DNA from: JBCCGE01 sp039029455
GTDB taxonomy: Bacteria; Pseudomonadota; Gammaproteobacteria; Arenicellales; Poriferihabitantaceae
DNA: 64,000 nt
Assembly: GCA_039029455.1 (NCBI GenBank)
Contig: JBCCGE010000004.1
Span: 1 to 64,000, forward strand
Direction of reading: 5' to 3'
Shown: in pieces, positions 26,650-34,651 of the stretch
Layout of the letters: each line of letters begins with the position of its first letter
Numbering within the stretch: the stretch's first letter is position 1
The notes under the pieces: model-generated
The model's input: only the letters and a program-made list of their open reading frames with translations
The model's database searches: none
Told to the model about the DNA's origin: nothing
Position numbers and translations under genes: made by a program

Positions 26650-27423
26650 ATGAAAAAGCTGTTTACAACAGTCCTTGCTGCCGCACTTTCCGGACTGGTC
26701 GCGACCGCAAATGCAGGCGACTGGAAAGAGGTCCGAATTGGTGTTGAAGGCGCCTATCCCCCATTCAGCGCGATTACCGAGAGCGGTCAGCTGGTGGGTT
26801 TTGACATCGATATTGCCATTGCATTGTGCAATGAAATGGGCGTTGAATGTTCGCTGGTGCCGCAGGACTGGGATGGCATTATCCCGGCGTTGCTGGCAAA
26901 AAAATACGACGCCATTCTTGCGTCCATGTCGATTACTGAAGAGCGTAAGAAAAAAGTTGCGTTCACCGGCAAGTACTACAATTCAAAAGCTTTTTTTGCT
27001 GCACCTAAAGGCGCCAATATCAGCCTGACAAAAGAGGGGCTGGCTGGAAAAACTGTAGGCGTTCAGCGTGCGACTACCCACGACAACTTTATTACTGCAG
27101 AATTCGGCGATGCGGTTACGGTGAAACGTTACGGTACGCAGGATGAAGCCTATCTGGACGCGGTCGCTGGTCGTGTTGACCTGCTTCTGGCCGATGGTAT
27201 TGCCATGGACGAAGGGTTTGTTGCCACAGAACAGGGTGCAGGCTGGGAGCTGATTGGTGAGGGATACTCGGATCCGGCTTATTTTGGTGAAGGTGCCGGA
27301 ATCGCCATTCGCAAAGAAGACACCGATCTGGTTGAGATGTTCAACAATGCCATTCAGGCGATTCGCGCCAATGGTGTTTACAAGAAAATCAACGACAAGT
27401 ACTTCGCGATCGACATTTACTGA
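26650..27423 (+). CDS. Periplasmic amino acid-binding protein (HisJ/ArgT-like)
   Basis: A 257-aa family-3 solute-binding protein. A Sec signal peptide ends at ANAGD (cleavage near residue 22), followed by EVRIGVEGAYPPFSAI, LVGFDIDIAIALCNEMGV and the Arg-containing loop SMSITEERKKKVAFTGKYY that contacts the ligand's carboxylate. It is 143 bases downstream of the ATPase gene and has a strong ribosome site (GAGGAG at 26638-26643). A terminator follows, which can keep its mRNA more abundant than that of the permeases. Confidence 0.93.
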   Translation: MKKLFTTVLAAALSGLVATANAGDWKEVRIGVEGAYPPFSAITESGQLVGFDIDIAIALCNEMGVECSLVPQDWDGIIPALLAKKYDAILASMSITEERKKKVAFTGKYYNSKAFFAAPKGANISLTKEGLAGKTVGVQRATTHDNFITAEFGDAVTVKRYGTQDEAYLDAVAGRVDLLLADGIAMDEGFVATEQGAGWELIGEGYSDPAYFGEGAGIAIRKEDTDLVEMFNNAIQAIRANGVYKKINDKYFAIDIY

Positions 27424-27443
27424 TCGGAATCGCAGTAACAAAT

Positions 27444-27475
27444 CAAAGCCGCCTGTAACGGGCGGCTTTTTTTTG
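27444..27475 (+). terminator. Intrinsic terminator after the binding-protein gene
   Basis: A GC stem (GCCGCC / GGCGGC, seven-base loop) flanked by AAA and a run of eight Ts, 21 bases after the stop. It lies inside the transporter cluster, so it probably lowers expression of the permease genes relative to the binding protein. Confidence 0.85.
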
Positions 27476-27532
27476 TCTGCGCGAGACCGGACGCATTTGA
27501 TATGATCTATACGTCACATTAAAGAGCTTGGA

Positions 27533-28219
27533 ATGTCCGAAGTCATTGCCTATCTGCCACTGGTTCTAAAGGGAATGGTGCTGACCGTTGAGGTCGCGCT
27601 GTTGTCACTGTTTCTGGCCTGTGTGCTCGGCATGGCCGCTGCTGCTGCCCGATTGTCGAATTCAGTTATTGCGCGGGTGGTGTCCGGTGTCTATACAACG
27701 ATCATTCGCGGAATTCCCGATCTGGTTTTAATGACGTTGATTTTTTTCGGCGGTCAGATTTTACTGAACAATCTCGGCGACAAAATGGGGTGGGGGTATA
27801 TCGATGTTTCTCCATTCGCAGCAGGAGTTATCACAATCGGATTTATCTTTGGCGCTTACATGGGTGAGACATTCCGAGGTGCCATTTTAGCTGTTCCCGC
27901 CGGCGAGATTGAGGCCGCACGAGCATTTGGAATGCGACCACTGTCGGTTTTCAGACGGGTTACTTTCCCGGCGATGATGCGCCACGCATTGCCCGGGTTT
28001 GGTAACAACTGGCTTGTGCTGATGAAAGCAACGGCGCTGGTGTCTGTGATCGGATTGCATGATTTGTTGTTTAATGCAGGCGCAGCTGGTGGATCGACTC
28101 GACAGCCGTTTTCGTTTTATCTACTGGCCGCATTGCTGTATCTAGTGATGACAGCCGTTTCGAATCTGGGTCTGCGCTGGCTGGATTGGCGCTACAGTGT
28201 CGGCGTCCGTAAGGTTTGA
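27533..28219 (+). CDS. hisQ: Amino acid ABC transporter permease (HisQ-like)
   Basis: A 228-aa inner-membrane permease with about five helices and the coupling motif EIEAARAFGMRPLSVFRRVTFP (EAA loop) near residue 125. GIPDLVLMTLIFFGG and the C-terminal RWLDWRYSVG match HisQ/ArtQ. It pairs with the HisM-like gene that starts one base after its stop. A -10-like TATGAT near 27500 may provide a secondary promoter after the preceding terminator. Confidence 0.92.
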   Translation: MSEVIAYLPLVLKGMVLTVEVALLSLFLACVLGMAAAAARLSNSVIARVVSGVYTTIIRGIPDLVLMTLIFFGGQILLNNLGDKMGWGYIDVSPFAAGVITIGFIFGAYMGETFRGAILAVPAGEIEAARAFGMRPLSVFRRVTFPAMMRHALPGFGNNWLVLMKATALVSVIGLHDLLFNAGAAGGSTRQPFSFYLLAALLYLVMTAVSNLGLRWLDWRYSVGVRKV

Positions 28220-28220
28220 T

Positions 28221-28919
28221 ATGGATATCGACGTCATTATCAGCAATTTGCCCCTGTACTTTGACGGTCTTTGGCTAACCGTAGAACTGCTGCTTATTTC
28301 AATCATTGCAGGTTTTATGCTGGCGATACCGGTTGCCCTCGCCGCGACATCGAAACGGTCAATAATCGGGACGATTCCCCGCGCATTTATATATTTTTTC
28401 CGCGGTACGCCATTGCTGGTTCAGATATTTCTGGTTTACCACGGCTTCGCGCAATTTGAGTGGCTGAGGGCGAGTTTCCTTTGGCAGTTCTTTCGGGAGG
28501 CTTACTGGTGCGCTTTGTTTGCGTTCTCGCTAAACACAGCAGCGTATACTGCGGAGATTATTCGCGGCGCTATAGTCCAGACCGCTGCAGGCGAAATTGA
28601 GGCCGCCAGAGCGTGCGGAATGTCAGATTTTCAGGCATTTCGGCGCGTCATACTTCCGAGCGCCCTGCGGCGGGCATTGCCGGCCTACGGCAACGAGGTT
28701 GTCTTCATGCTTCACGGAACAGCATTGGCGGGTGTCATCACGCTGGTCGATCTGTTCGGGGCGGCAAAAATAGTGAACTCACGTCATTTTGTGCCGTTTG
28801 AATCCTTTATTGCGGCCGGACTGTTTTATTTGATTCTCACATTCGGGATCGTCTATCTGTTTAAACTCGCCGAGAGACGATGGCACGTCCACCTGCGGCC
28901 TCGTGAGGATTCTTCGTGA
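28221..28919 (+). CDS. hisM: Amino acid ABC transporter permease (HisM-like)
   Basis: A 232-aa permease, the second half of the transmembrane channel. Typical are FRGTPLLVQIFLVYHG, NTAAYTAEIIRGAI and the EAA loop EIEAARACGMSDFQAFRRVILP. The C-terminal FKLAERRWHVHLRP is also HisM-like. The ATG at 28221 lies one base after the hisQ stop; an earlier frame start inside hisQ is not needed. Its stop overlaps the next gene (GTGA). Confidence 0.92.
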   Translation: MDIDVIISNLPLYFDGLWLTVELLLISIIAGFMLAIPVALAATSKRSIIGTIPRAFIYFFRGTPLLVQIFLVYHGFAQFEWLRASFLWQFFREAYWCALFAFSLNTAAYTAEIIRGAIVQTAAGEIEAARACGMSDFQAFRRVILPSALRRALPAYGNEVVFMLHGTALAGVITLVDLFGAAKIVNSRHFVPFESFIAAGLFYLILTFGIVYLFKLAERRWHVHLRPREDSS

Positions 28920-29683
28920 CCGCATGGTTTTCGAGCTCGCTGGGTTCCGAGGCGCTAATACGGGAGGCTGAGCTTTGTCGACAGCTGCTGCCGACCGGTT
29001 ACTACCGTTACAGTGTTCAGCTTGGCTTACCGGCAGTTTCTTTTGCTGCCGATGTTGAAGTTGGGCACCGCTTTTTGGTTGATCGCTCCGTGGATGCACT
29101 TGCGGCGGCGCACCATAGCGGTGTGGTTTCGCGGTCGGGGGCGCTGCCGTTTGCAGAGAAAAGTATCGATTTGCTCTACCTTCCGCATACGCTGGATTTT
29201 TGTAACGATCCACATGAAGTATTGCGTGAAGCCAGTCAGGTACTGATCCCCGAAGGCTGTGTGGTGCTTACAGGATTTAACCTGGTCAGTCTGTGGGGTG
29301 GGTTGAAACACATCCGCCCTGCGCGGTGGCGCAAAGTCGATACGCCCTATTGCGGACGTTACTACCGCGTGGGTGGCATGCAGGACTGGTTGTCGCTGCT
29401 TGGATTCGATGTCGTTGGCGCACAAATTATCGGTTTTCAACCACCGGTTCAAAACGAACAGTGGCGAAGACGCCTGGGCTTTTTGGAAAAGGCAGGAAGT
29501 CGCTGGTGGCCCGGGCTTGGAGCGATATGGCTGATTGTCGGACGTAAAAGGGAGGTCGCAGTTTCCGGCGGCAACAAAAACCGGTTGCGTTGGCAACAGC
29601 TTATTCCCGGTATCGCCGGTACGGCTAATCAACCTGCCGCCCGTCACGCGGCGCGCACTACGCTGCATCTCGTGCCTAAATGA
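28916..29683 (+). CDS. SAM-dependent methyltransferase (YafS-like)
   Basis: A 255-aa class I methyltransferase of the Methyltransf_11 type, similar in position to E. coli yafS, which lies between gloB and rnhA. The post-motif region KSIDLLYLPHTLDFCNDPHEVLREASQVLIPEGCVV is clear; the glycine-rich motif I is weak or absent, so the SAM site may be atypical. The GTG start overlaps the upstream hisM stop by four bases and its own stop overlaps the rnhA ATG (ATGA). The substrate is unknown. gloB itself is 8 kb away here. Confidence 0.75.
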   Translation: MTAWFSSSLGSEALIREAELCRQLLPTGYYRYSVQLGLPAVSFAADVEVGHRFLVDRSVDALAAAHHSGVVSRSGALPFAEKSIDLLYLPHTLDFCNDPHEVLREASQVLIPEGCVVLTGFNLVSLWGGLKHIRPARWRKVDTPYCGRYYRVGGMQDWLSLLGFDVVGAQIIGFQPPVQNEQWRRRLGFLEKAGSRWWPGLGAIWLIVGRKREVAVSGGNKNRLRWQQLIPGIAGTANQPAARHAARTTLHLVPK

Positions 29684-30123
29684 GTTCGCGGGTGGTGATC
29701 TATACGGACGGTGCCTGTCGGGGTAATCCGGGACCGGGTGGATGGGGCGCCACGTTGCAGTCGGGCGAATATTATCGGGAACTCAAAGGATTCGCGCGAA
29801 GTACCACCAATAACCGGATGGAGCTGGAAGCAGCAATAAATGCTCTGGCAGCGTTGAAAAGATCCAGCGACGTTGATTTGTATACCGATTCCACCTACGT
29901 CCGAAACGGTGTCACCAGCTGGCTGCAGACATGGAAAACAAATAACTGGAAAACGGCCGCGCGAAAGCCGGTCAAAAACAGGGAACTGTGGGAGCAGCTC
30001 GATACATTGCAATCACAGCACGATATCAACTGGCATTGGGTTAAAGGTCATTCTGGTGACGCAGGCAATGATCGAGTTGATGAACTGGCGAATGAAGCTA
30101 TAGATGAATTAGGCGACGAATAG
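29680..30123 (+). CDS. rnhA: Ribonuclease HI
   Basis: RNase HI degrades RNA in RNA-DNA hybrids. The catalytic residues fall at the same numbers as in E. coli: Asp10 (YTDGACRGNPGPGGWG), Glu48, Asp70 (YTDSTYV) and Asp134, with His124 in KGHSGDAGN. Length 147 aa. It overlaps the methyltransferase stop by four bases and abuts dnaQ with no gap, so all three should be made from one transcript. Confidence 0.97.
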   Translation: MSSRVVIYTDGACRGNPGPGGWGATLQSGEYYRELKGFARSTTNNRMELEAAINALAALKRSSDVDLYTDSTYVRNGVTSWLQTWKTNNWKTAARKPVKNRELWEQLDTLQSQHDINWHWVKGHSGDAGNDRVDELANEAIDELGDE

Positions 30124-30846
30124 ATGCGACAGATTGTTCTGGACACCGAGACTACAGGTCTTGAGACCTCGGAGGGTCATCGAATTATTGAAATCGGATG
30201 TATAGAAGTCATTGATCGAAAGCTGACTGGCAACAATTATCACCAGTACATCAATCCACAGCGGGAAATCGACGAAGCCGCTGTTGAGGTTCACGGAATT
30301 ACACTGGAGTCACTTCAAGGCAAACCTCTGTTTGCCGATCTTGCTGCAGAGTTGCTTGAATATCTGACCGGTGCAGAACTGGTTATCCACAATGCGCCTT
30401 TTGACGTCGGCTTTCTTAACGCCGAATTCGAGCGTGCAAACCTGGGTTTGGATCGCATTGGCGAAAACTGCTCTGTGCTGGATACACTGGTGATGGCTCG
30501 GCAGAAGCATCCGGGTCAGAAAAATAACCTCGACGCACTGTGCCGCCGCTATGAAGTTGACAATACGCAGCGAACGCTTCACGGGGCATTGCTTGACGCC
30601 GAGATACTGACCGACGTCTATCTGGCAATGACCGGAGGTCAAACTACTCTGATTGGAGATTCAATTGACATCTCCTCAGTTTCAGCCGTCGCATTCTCCG
30701 GTGAACCAGCCGACTTGACTGCAATCGAAACTCCGGTTTTACGCGCTACCGATGAGGAATTGGCTTCCCATCAGAAGTGGCTTGATCTGCTTGATCAGGA
30801 GGCGGAGGGAGCGGTCGTCTGGAACCACGACTCATCAGAACTCTGA
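30124..30846 (+). CDS. dnaQ: DNA polymerase III epsilon subunit (proofreading exonuclease)
   Basis: The DEDDh 3'-5' exonuclease of the replicase, 240 aa. Exo I is LDTETTG (Asp7, Glu9), Exo II HNAPFDVGFLNAEF (Asp94) and Exo III HGALLDAEILTDVYLAMTGGQ (His153, Asp158). The C-terminal tail after about 185 is less conserved and would bind the alpha subunit. The ATG follows the rnhA stop directly. The rnhA-dnaQ pairing is standard, though usually divergent in E. coli; here they are co-directional. Confidence 0.95.
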   Translation: MRQIVLDTETTGLETSEGHRIIEIGCIEVIDRKLTGNNYHQYINPQREIDEAAVEVHGITLESLQGKPLFADLAAELLEYLTGAELVIHNAPFDVGFLNAEFERANLGLDRIGENCSVLDTLVMARQKHPGQKNNLDALCRRYEVDNTQRTLHGALLDAEILTDVYLAMTGGQTTLIGDSIDISSVSAVAFSGEPADLTAIETPVLRATDEELASHQKWLDLLDQEAEGAVVWNHDSSEL

Positions 30847-30858
30847 AACGGCCAAGCG

Positions 30859-31674
30859 ATGGGGGTAGAAACTAATTGGAGTGTGTTTGATCGGGCGAGT
30901 GCCGGTTTGATGTCCCGAAGTCTGGCGGAAAAATCAGACAGCCTTAAGGAAATACGGACCCTTCTCGAAACCGTCGATGATGATTGTGTGCTTGCAAGCT
31001 GCAGTGACGAGCAGGTTCTGACGATTGACTATCCCGGTTTGCCGGCAAACGTCAGTCTGGTACATCCCTCCAAACTCAAGCGACGAGGACTGGGCTCGAA
31101 TGACGGCCGCGCGTGTTTTCTGCATGCGGTCGCCCACATTGAATTTAATGCCATCAATCTTGCGCTGGATGCTATTTACAGATTTCGCGGGCTGCCTGCG
31201 CGTTTTTACCGGGACTGGTTATCAGTGGCTCTCGACGAGTGTCGTCACCATGAGATGTTGGTCCGGCGGATGGGCGAACTGGGGTTTTCATACGGAGACT
31301 TTGTAGCGCACAACGGACTCTGGGACGCAGCCATGAGTTCCGCGTACAGTCTGAAAGTTCGCATGGCAATCGTACCCTGTGTATTTGAAGCACGCGGACT
31401 GGACGTTACTCCAGGCATGATTCGTCGCCTGCAGTCAGTGGGTGACCGAGAGAGTGCAGCGATTCTGCAACAGATTCTTGACGAAGAAATCGGTCATGTG
31501 GCGATTGGTAACCGCTGGTTTGAATTTGCCTGCACGGCAGAGGGACTGGATCCCGATATCGAGCTTGCCCGTACCATCAGTCAGCATATGCCCACACGGC
31601 GCCATGGTGAAATGAATACTGAGGCTCGACTGGAGGCCGGTTTTAGTGCCGCCCAGTTGCGGTCGTTAAAGTAG
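30859..31674 (+). CDS. DUF455 ferritin-like domain protein
   Basis: A 271-aa protein of the DUF455 family, a ferritin-like four-helix fold. Metal-binding residues are suggested by Glu and His in HAVAHIEFNAINLALDAIYR, DECRHHEMLVRRM, VFEARGLDVTPGM and ILDEEIGHVAIGNRWFEF. Related di-iron folds include the tRNA hydroxylase MiaE, but the function of DUF455 proteins is not established. It starts 12 bases after dnaQ, so it may be co-transcribed with it. Confidence 0.87.
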   Translation: MGVETNWSVFDRASAGLMSRSLAEKSDSLKEIRTLLETVDDDCVLASCSDEQVLTIDYPGLPANVSLVHPSKLKRRGLGSNDGRACFLHAVAHIEFNAINLALDAIYRFRGLPARFYRDWLSVALDECRHHEMLVRRMGELGFSYGDFVAHNGLWDAAMSSAYSLKVRMAIVPCVFEARGLDVTPGMIRRLQSVGDRESAAILQQILDEEIGHVAIGNRWFEFACTAEGLDPDIELARTISQHMPTRRHGEMNTEARLEAGFSAAQLRSLK

Positions 31675-31711
31675 CATACCTGCCCGGCGAACACGCATGA
31701 CTGAACCTGCG

Positions 31712-32011
31712 TCAGGGCAACGCCTGTTTGAAAGGCTTGACTTCAACGCGCTCATAAACATTTGCTGCGATGTACGGATCTGCGTCCGCCCAGGCCTGGG
31801 CCTGTTGAAGCGAATCAAACTCGGCAATAATCACACTGCCTGAAAACCCGGCTTCTCCCGGGTCCTCACTATCGACAGCGGGGTTGGGTCCGGCGATCAC
31901 GAGTCGGCCCTCTGACAACAGTGACTTTAGTCGCTCCACGTGATCGGGCCTGGCGGCGAGCCGACGTTCCAGACTGTTTTCAGTGTCAATACCGTAAATT
32001 GTATAAAGCAT
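31712..32011 (-). CDS. yciI: YciI-family protein
   Basis: A 99-aa YCII-domain protein, a ferredoxin-like dimeric fold. It begins MLYTIYGIDTENSLERRLAARPDHVERLKSLL and keeps the His24-Asp putative active-site pattern and the AWADADPYIAANVYERVEVKPFK tail. The biochemical function is unknown in E. coli as well. It is 20 bases downstream of yciB on the same strand, a conserved neighbourhood. Confidence 0.93.
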   Translation of the reverse strand: MLYTIYGIDTENSLERRLAARPDHVERLKSLLSEGRLVIAGPNPAVDSEDPGEAGFSGSVIIAEFDSLQQAQAWADADPYIAANVYERVEVKPFKQALP

Positions 32012-32031
32012 AGTGATGTTCAGATTTTTGA

Positions 32032-32592
32032 TTAATTCGGTTCGTCGGTCTGAATGTGTCGGGCCAGATAGATCACCTGCAGGACACTAAACACAAGCGT
32101 CAGTCCGGTCAGACCGAAAACCTTAAAATTTACCCAGGTCTGGGTGCGCGTTTCCTCATCTGCGTTGAGGTCATAGTAGAAGGCGACGTAGAGGTTCAGG
32201 AAACCCATTAATACAAAAAATACTCCCCATGCCCAGTTCAGAGTTCGCCATACGGCCCCGGGCAATTCAATCTGTGAGCCCATAACATGCTCCAGAGCGG
32301 TTTTTTGGGTGATCAGCATCGCCAGAATGACCCCCGCGAAAATCCAGTTGACGATGGTTGGTTTCCACTTTATGAATGTGTCGTCGTGCAGATAGATCGT
32401 CAATCCGCCAAACACAACAATAATAACCAACGTGATCAGGTGCATGGTTTCGAAGCGGCGATGTTTCATCCAGAAATAGCCGACCTGTACGAAAGTGGCT
32501 GCTATAGCGGCTCCAGTAGCGATGTAAATGTCGTAGTACTTGGCAGCGGCAAAGAAGATCAGCAGCGGGAAAAGGTCGAAAAGCAGCTTCAT
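32032..32592 (-). CDS. yciB: Septation / intermembrane protein YciB
   Basis: A 186-aa inner-membrane protein (also called IspZ or intracellular septation protein A) with five or six helices, beginning MKLLFDLFPLLIFFAAAKYYDI as in all family members. FIKWKPTIVNWIFAGVIL and the W-rich central region also match. In E. coli YciB affects envelope integrity and interacts with division and elongation proteins. It forms a likely operon with yciI. Confidence 0.95.
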   Translation of the reverse strand: MKLLFDLFPLLIFFAAAKYYDIYIATGAAIAATFVQVGYFWMKHRRFETMHLITLVIIVVFGGLTIYLHDDTFIKWKPTIVNWIFAGVILAMLITQKTALEHVMGSQIELPGAVWRTLNWAWGVFFVLMGFLNLYVAFYYDLNADEETRTQTWVNFKVFGLTGLTLVFSVLQVIYLARHIQTDEPN

Positions 32593-32747
32593 AAATTCTC
32601 GATCGACATGAGGTTCAAATAGGGCCGGAATTCCAGCGTCAGAATCCGTGATGATTCACTGTGCAACCAATTCAGCGTGCGGATTCCGCAGCGGAGTCTA
32701 CCAAATAAGCCTCGACTACAGGGTCAGCTCTCGCAATCAAGTCACGC

Positions 32748-33440
32748 ATGGTTATAATCCAAGTTGATCAAAAATACCGCCGAAACACGTATCCAGGGGG
32801 CGTCATCAGTACAAAAAAATATATCGTTGTTGAAGGTCCCATCGGCGTGGGAAAGACAACGCTCGCGCGGAAAATCGCGTCGTCTATGGGCGCGGGCTTG
32901 CTGCTTGAACAACCCGCCGACAACCCTTTCCTTGAGAGATTTTATCGTTCACCAAGTCAATATGCTCTGCAGACGCAACTGTTTTTCCTTTTTCAGCGAG
33001 TAAAACAGCTCAAAGGCCTGCGGCAGGGGGATTTGTTTTCACCGATTCATATTGCAGACTTTATGCTTGAGAAAGACCCCCTTTTCGCAAGAATAACCCT
33101 CGATGAGGATGAGCTCTATCTTTATGAGCAGGTCTATCAGCAACTCTTGCCGGAGGTGCCAAAACCTGATCTGGTGATCTATCTTCAGGCACCTATTGAC
33201 ACTCTGGTTTCAAGAATACGCAAACGTGGAATATTGTTTGAGCGCAATATGGAACGGTCTTATCTGGAGCAGCTTACGGACGCATACACGCGATTTTTCC
33301 TCGCATACCACGATTCTGCGTTGCTGATGGTTAATGCCGAGAACACCAATTTTCTCGAGAATGAAGAGCACTATCAGCTGTTGCTTGAGCAGGCAAATGC
33401 AATCTCGTCAGGGCGACACTATCTCAACCCTGTGCTCTAG
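32748..33440 (+). CDS. Deoxynucleoside kinase (dGK/dAK-like)
   Basis: A 230-aa P-loop kinase of the deoxyribonucleoside kinase family. The P-loop GPIGVGKT is at 30-37, with LEQPADNPFLERFY (substrate Glu and Arg) after it, and the LID-region arginines in RIRKRGILFE near 155. It salvages deoxynucleosides to monophosphates. The start is uncertain: the ATG at 32748 gives about 22 residues before the conserved core and no better start codon is obvious. The stop codon TAG lies inside the CTAG target duplication of the inserted element that follows. Confidence 0.88.
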   Translation: MVIIQVDQKYRRNTYPGGVISTKKYIVVEGPIGVGKTTLARKIASSMGAGLLLEQPADNPFLERFYRSPSQYALQTQLFFLFQRVKQLKGLRQGDLFSPIHIADFMLEKDPLFARITLDEDELYLYEQVYQQLLPEVPKPDLVIYLQAPIDTLVSRIRKRGILFERNMERSYLEQLTDAYTRFFLAYHDSALLMVNAENTNFLENEEHYQLLLEQANAISSGRHYLNPVL

Positions 33441-33605
33441 GGAGCCTCTGCAAAAATCATGACCGACCCATTTGAGTCTAAAATGTCCAATATCTTTGTT
33501 AGAAAACTTCGCAATAGAATGACTATTACGTGCGTTTTCTGCCTTGATCTTGAACATTTTAGCTCTCAATCTGGGTTCGCCCAGGCTTTTGCAGAGGCTT
33601 CCTAG
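33437..33605. mobile_element. 161-bp MITE-like element with CTAG target duplication
   Basis: The element runs from 33441 to 33601. Its ends form a terminal inverted repeat of about 15 bases with one mismatch (left GGAGCCTCTGCAAAA, right end reverse-complements to GAAGCCTCTGCAAAA). CTAG is duplicated on both sides (33437-33440 and 33602-33605), a target of the YTAR type known for IS5-group transposases. It has no coding capacity. An imperfect internal hairpin lies at 33501-33540. It looks like a non-autonomous derivative of an insertion sequence. The parent IS is not in this window and I cannot name it with certainty. Confidence 0.75.
33501..33540. repeat. Internal imperfect hairpin of the MITE
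   Basis: AGAAAAC and AATAG near the left edge pair with CTATT and GTTTTCT at the right edge around a short loop, giving an imperfect stem inside the element. Such internal palindromes are common where an IS end sequence is kept in a short deletion derivative. Confidence 0.5.
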
Positions 33606-33737
33606 TACTTTTTCAATGTAGTATTGTGGCGTTGCACGTTTTCCTGTGGGCTCGCAGCGCGGCGTGCCTCCATAGCCATCCCTAAAAACTTACTGAATCC
33701 ATCAACAGTACGGCGGAAGAGTACCAGGTTATTGATC

Positions 33738-34172
33738 ATGTCAGACACAGACACAAAGGCATCGGGCTATCCATCGGGTAAGCAGCCGTCTTTGCGCACG
33801 GTCGCTATGCCTGCTGACGCCAATCCGGCCGGAGATATTTTTGGTGGCTGGATTATGTCGCAGATGGATCTGGCGGGTGCCATTTATGCCAGCTATATCG
33901 TCAAAGGCCGTTTAGTGACGGTGGCGGTGGAAAGTATGAATTTTCACCTGCCGGTGTTTGTTGGCGACCAGGTCAGCTGTTTTTGTGAAACGCAGCGCAT
34001 TGGCACAACCTCTGTATCCGTTCACATCGAAACCTGGGTGCGGCGCAAGATGTCTGATTTGCAGCATCTCAAAGTGACCGAAGCGTGCTATACCTATGTT
34101 TGTATCGACGAAAACCGGCGCCCCGTGCCGGTCAAACCCAACCTTCGAAAAGGGGATTCAGCATCACCGTGA
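33738..34172 (+). CDS. yciA: Acyl-CoA thioesterase (YciA-like hot-dog)
   Basis: A 144-aa hot-dog fold thioesterase. The core is TVAMPADANPAGDIFGGWIMSQMD with the catalytic Asp in the NPAGDIFGGW loop, then VTVAVESMNFHLPVFVGDQV. YciA hydrolyses short to medium acyl-CoAs. The ATG at 33738 gives the standard N terminus; an upstream frame runs back towards the MITE without homology. It overlaps the next thioesterase gene by four bases (GTGA). The nearby yciB and yciI recall the E. coli yci cluster. Confidence 0.93.
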   Translation: MSDTDTKASGYPSGKQPSLRTVAMPADANPAGDIFGGWIMSQMDLAGAIYASYIVKGRLVTVAVESMNFHLPVFVGDQVSCFCETQRIGTTSVSVHIETWVRRKMSDLQHLKVTEACYTYVCIDENRRPVPVKPNLRKGDSASP

Positions 34173-34612
34173 CAGATGGCTGGGTTGCTTACCTGCGCAA
34201 ACATATCCCGCAGGTCCGAACGATGGATCTTCAAGCGGGACCAACAAGCGAGGAGGGCGTGCGCCTTCGCGTGCCGCTAAATCTCAACCACAACGACAAA
34301 GGAACCGGTTTTGGCGGTTCACTGGCCACATTGTGTACCCTGGCCGGGTGGTGCGTGGTTTCAGAAATCTGCGCCCGAAATGATTGCACCGTTGACATTG
34401 TCGTTGTGACCAGTCGAGCAGAGTATATCAAGCCTGTAACCGATGAATATTTGAGTGCTCTGGGCTTGTGGCCTGACACGGCTGAAGAGGCCGAGTTTTT
34501 GCGTACACTGCAGAAGGACAAGTGGGCGAAAATGCGGGTTCGATCTAGAACCGGTAATGCGGAGAGTCCGGCCGTTGTATTCGAGGCGACATTTGGCGCG
34601 AAAGTGCTTTAA
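34169..34612 (+). CDS. YiiD C-terminal-domain-like thioesterase
   Basis: A 147-aa protein matching the C-terminal thioesterase-like (hot-dog) domain of YiiD/FabY. The core VRLRVPLNLNHNDKGTGFGGSLATLCTLAGW carries the HNDKGTxFGGS signature. The GTG at 34169 overlaps the YciA stop and gives a natural N terminus. In E. coli this domain follows an acetyltransferase domain; here it stands alone. Co-location with YciA and an acyl-CoA ligase suggests acyl-thioester turnover. Confidence 0.83.
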   Translation: MTDGWVAYLRKHIPQVRTMDLQAGPTSEEGVRLRVPLNLNHNDKGTGFGGSLATLCTLAGWCVVSEICARNDCTVDIVVVTSRAEYIKPVTDEYLSALGLWPDTAEEAEFLRTLQKDKWAKMRVRSRTGNAESPAVVFEATFGAKVL

Positions 34613-34651
34613 TTGCGATGCAGTCGTTGCATAACGAGTAGTTGAAATGAC

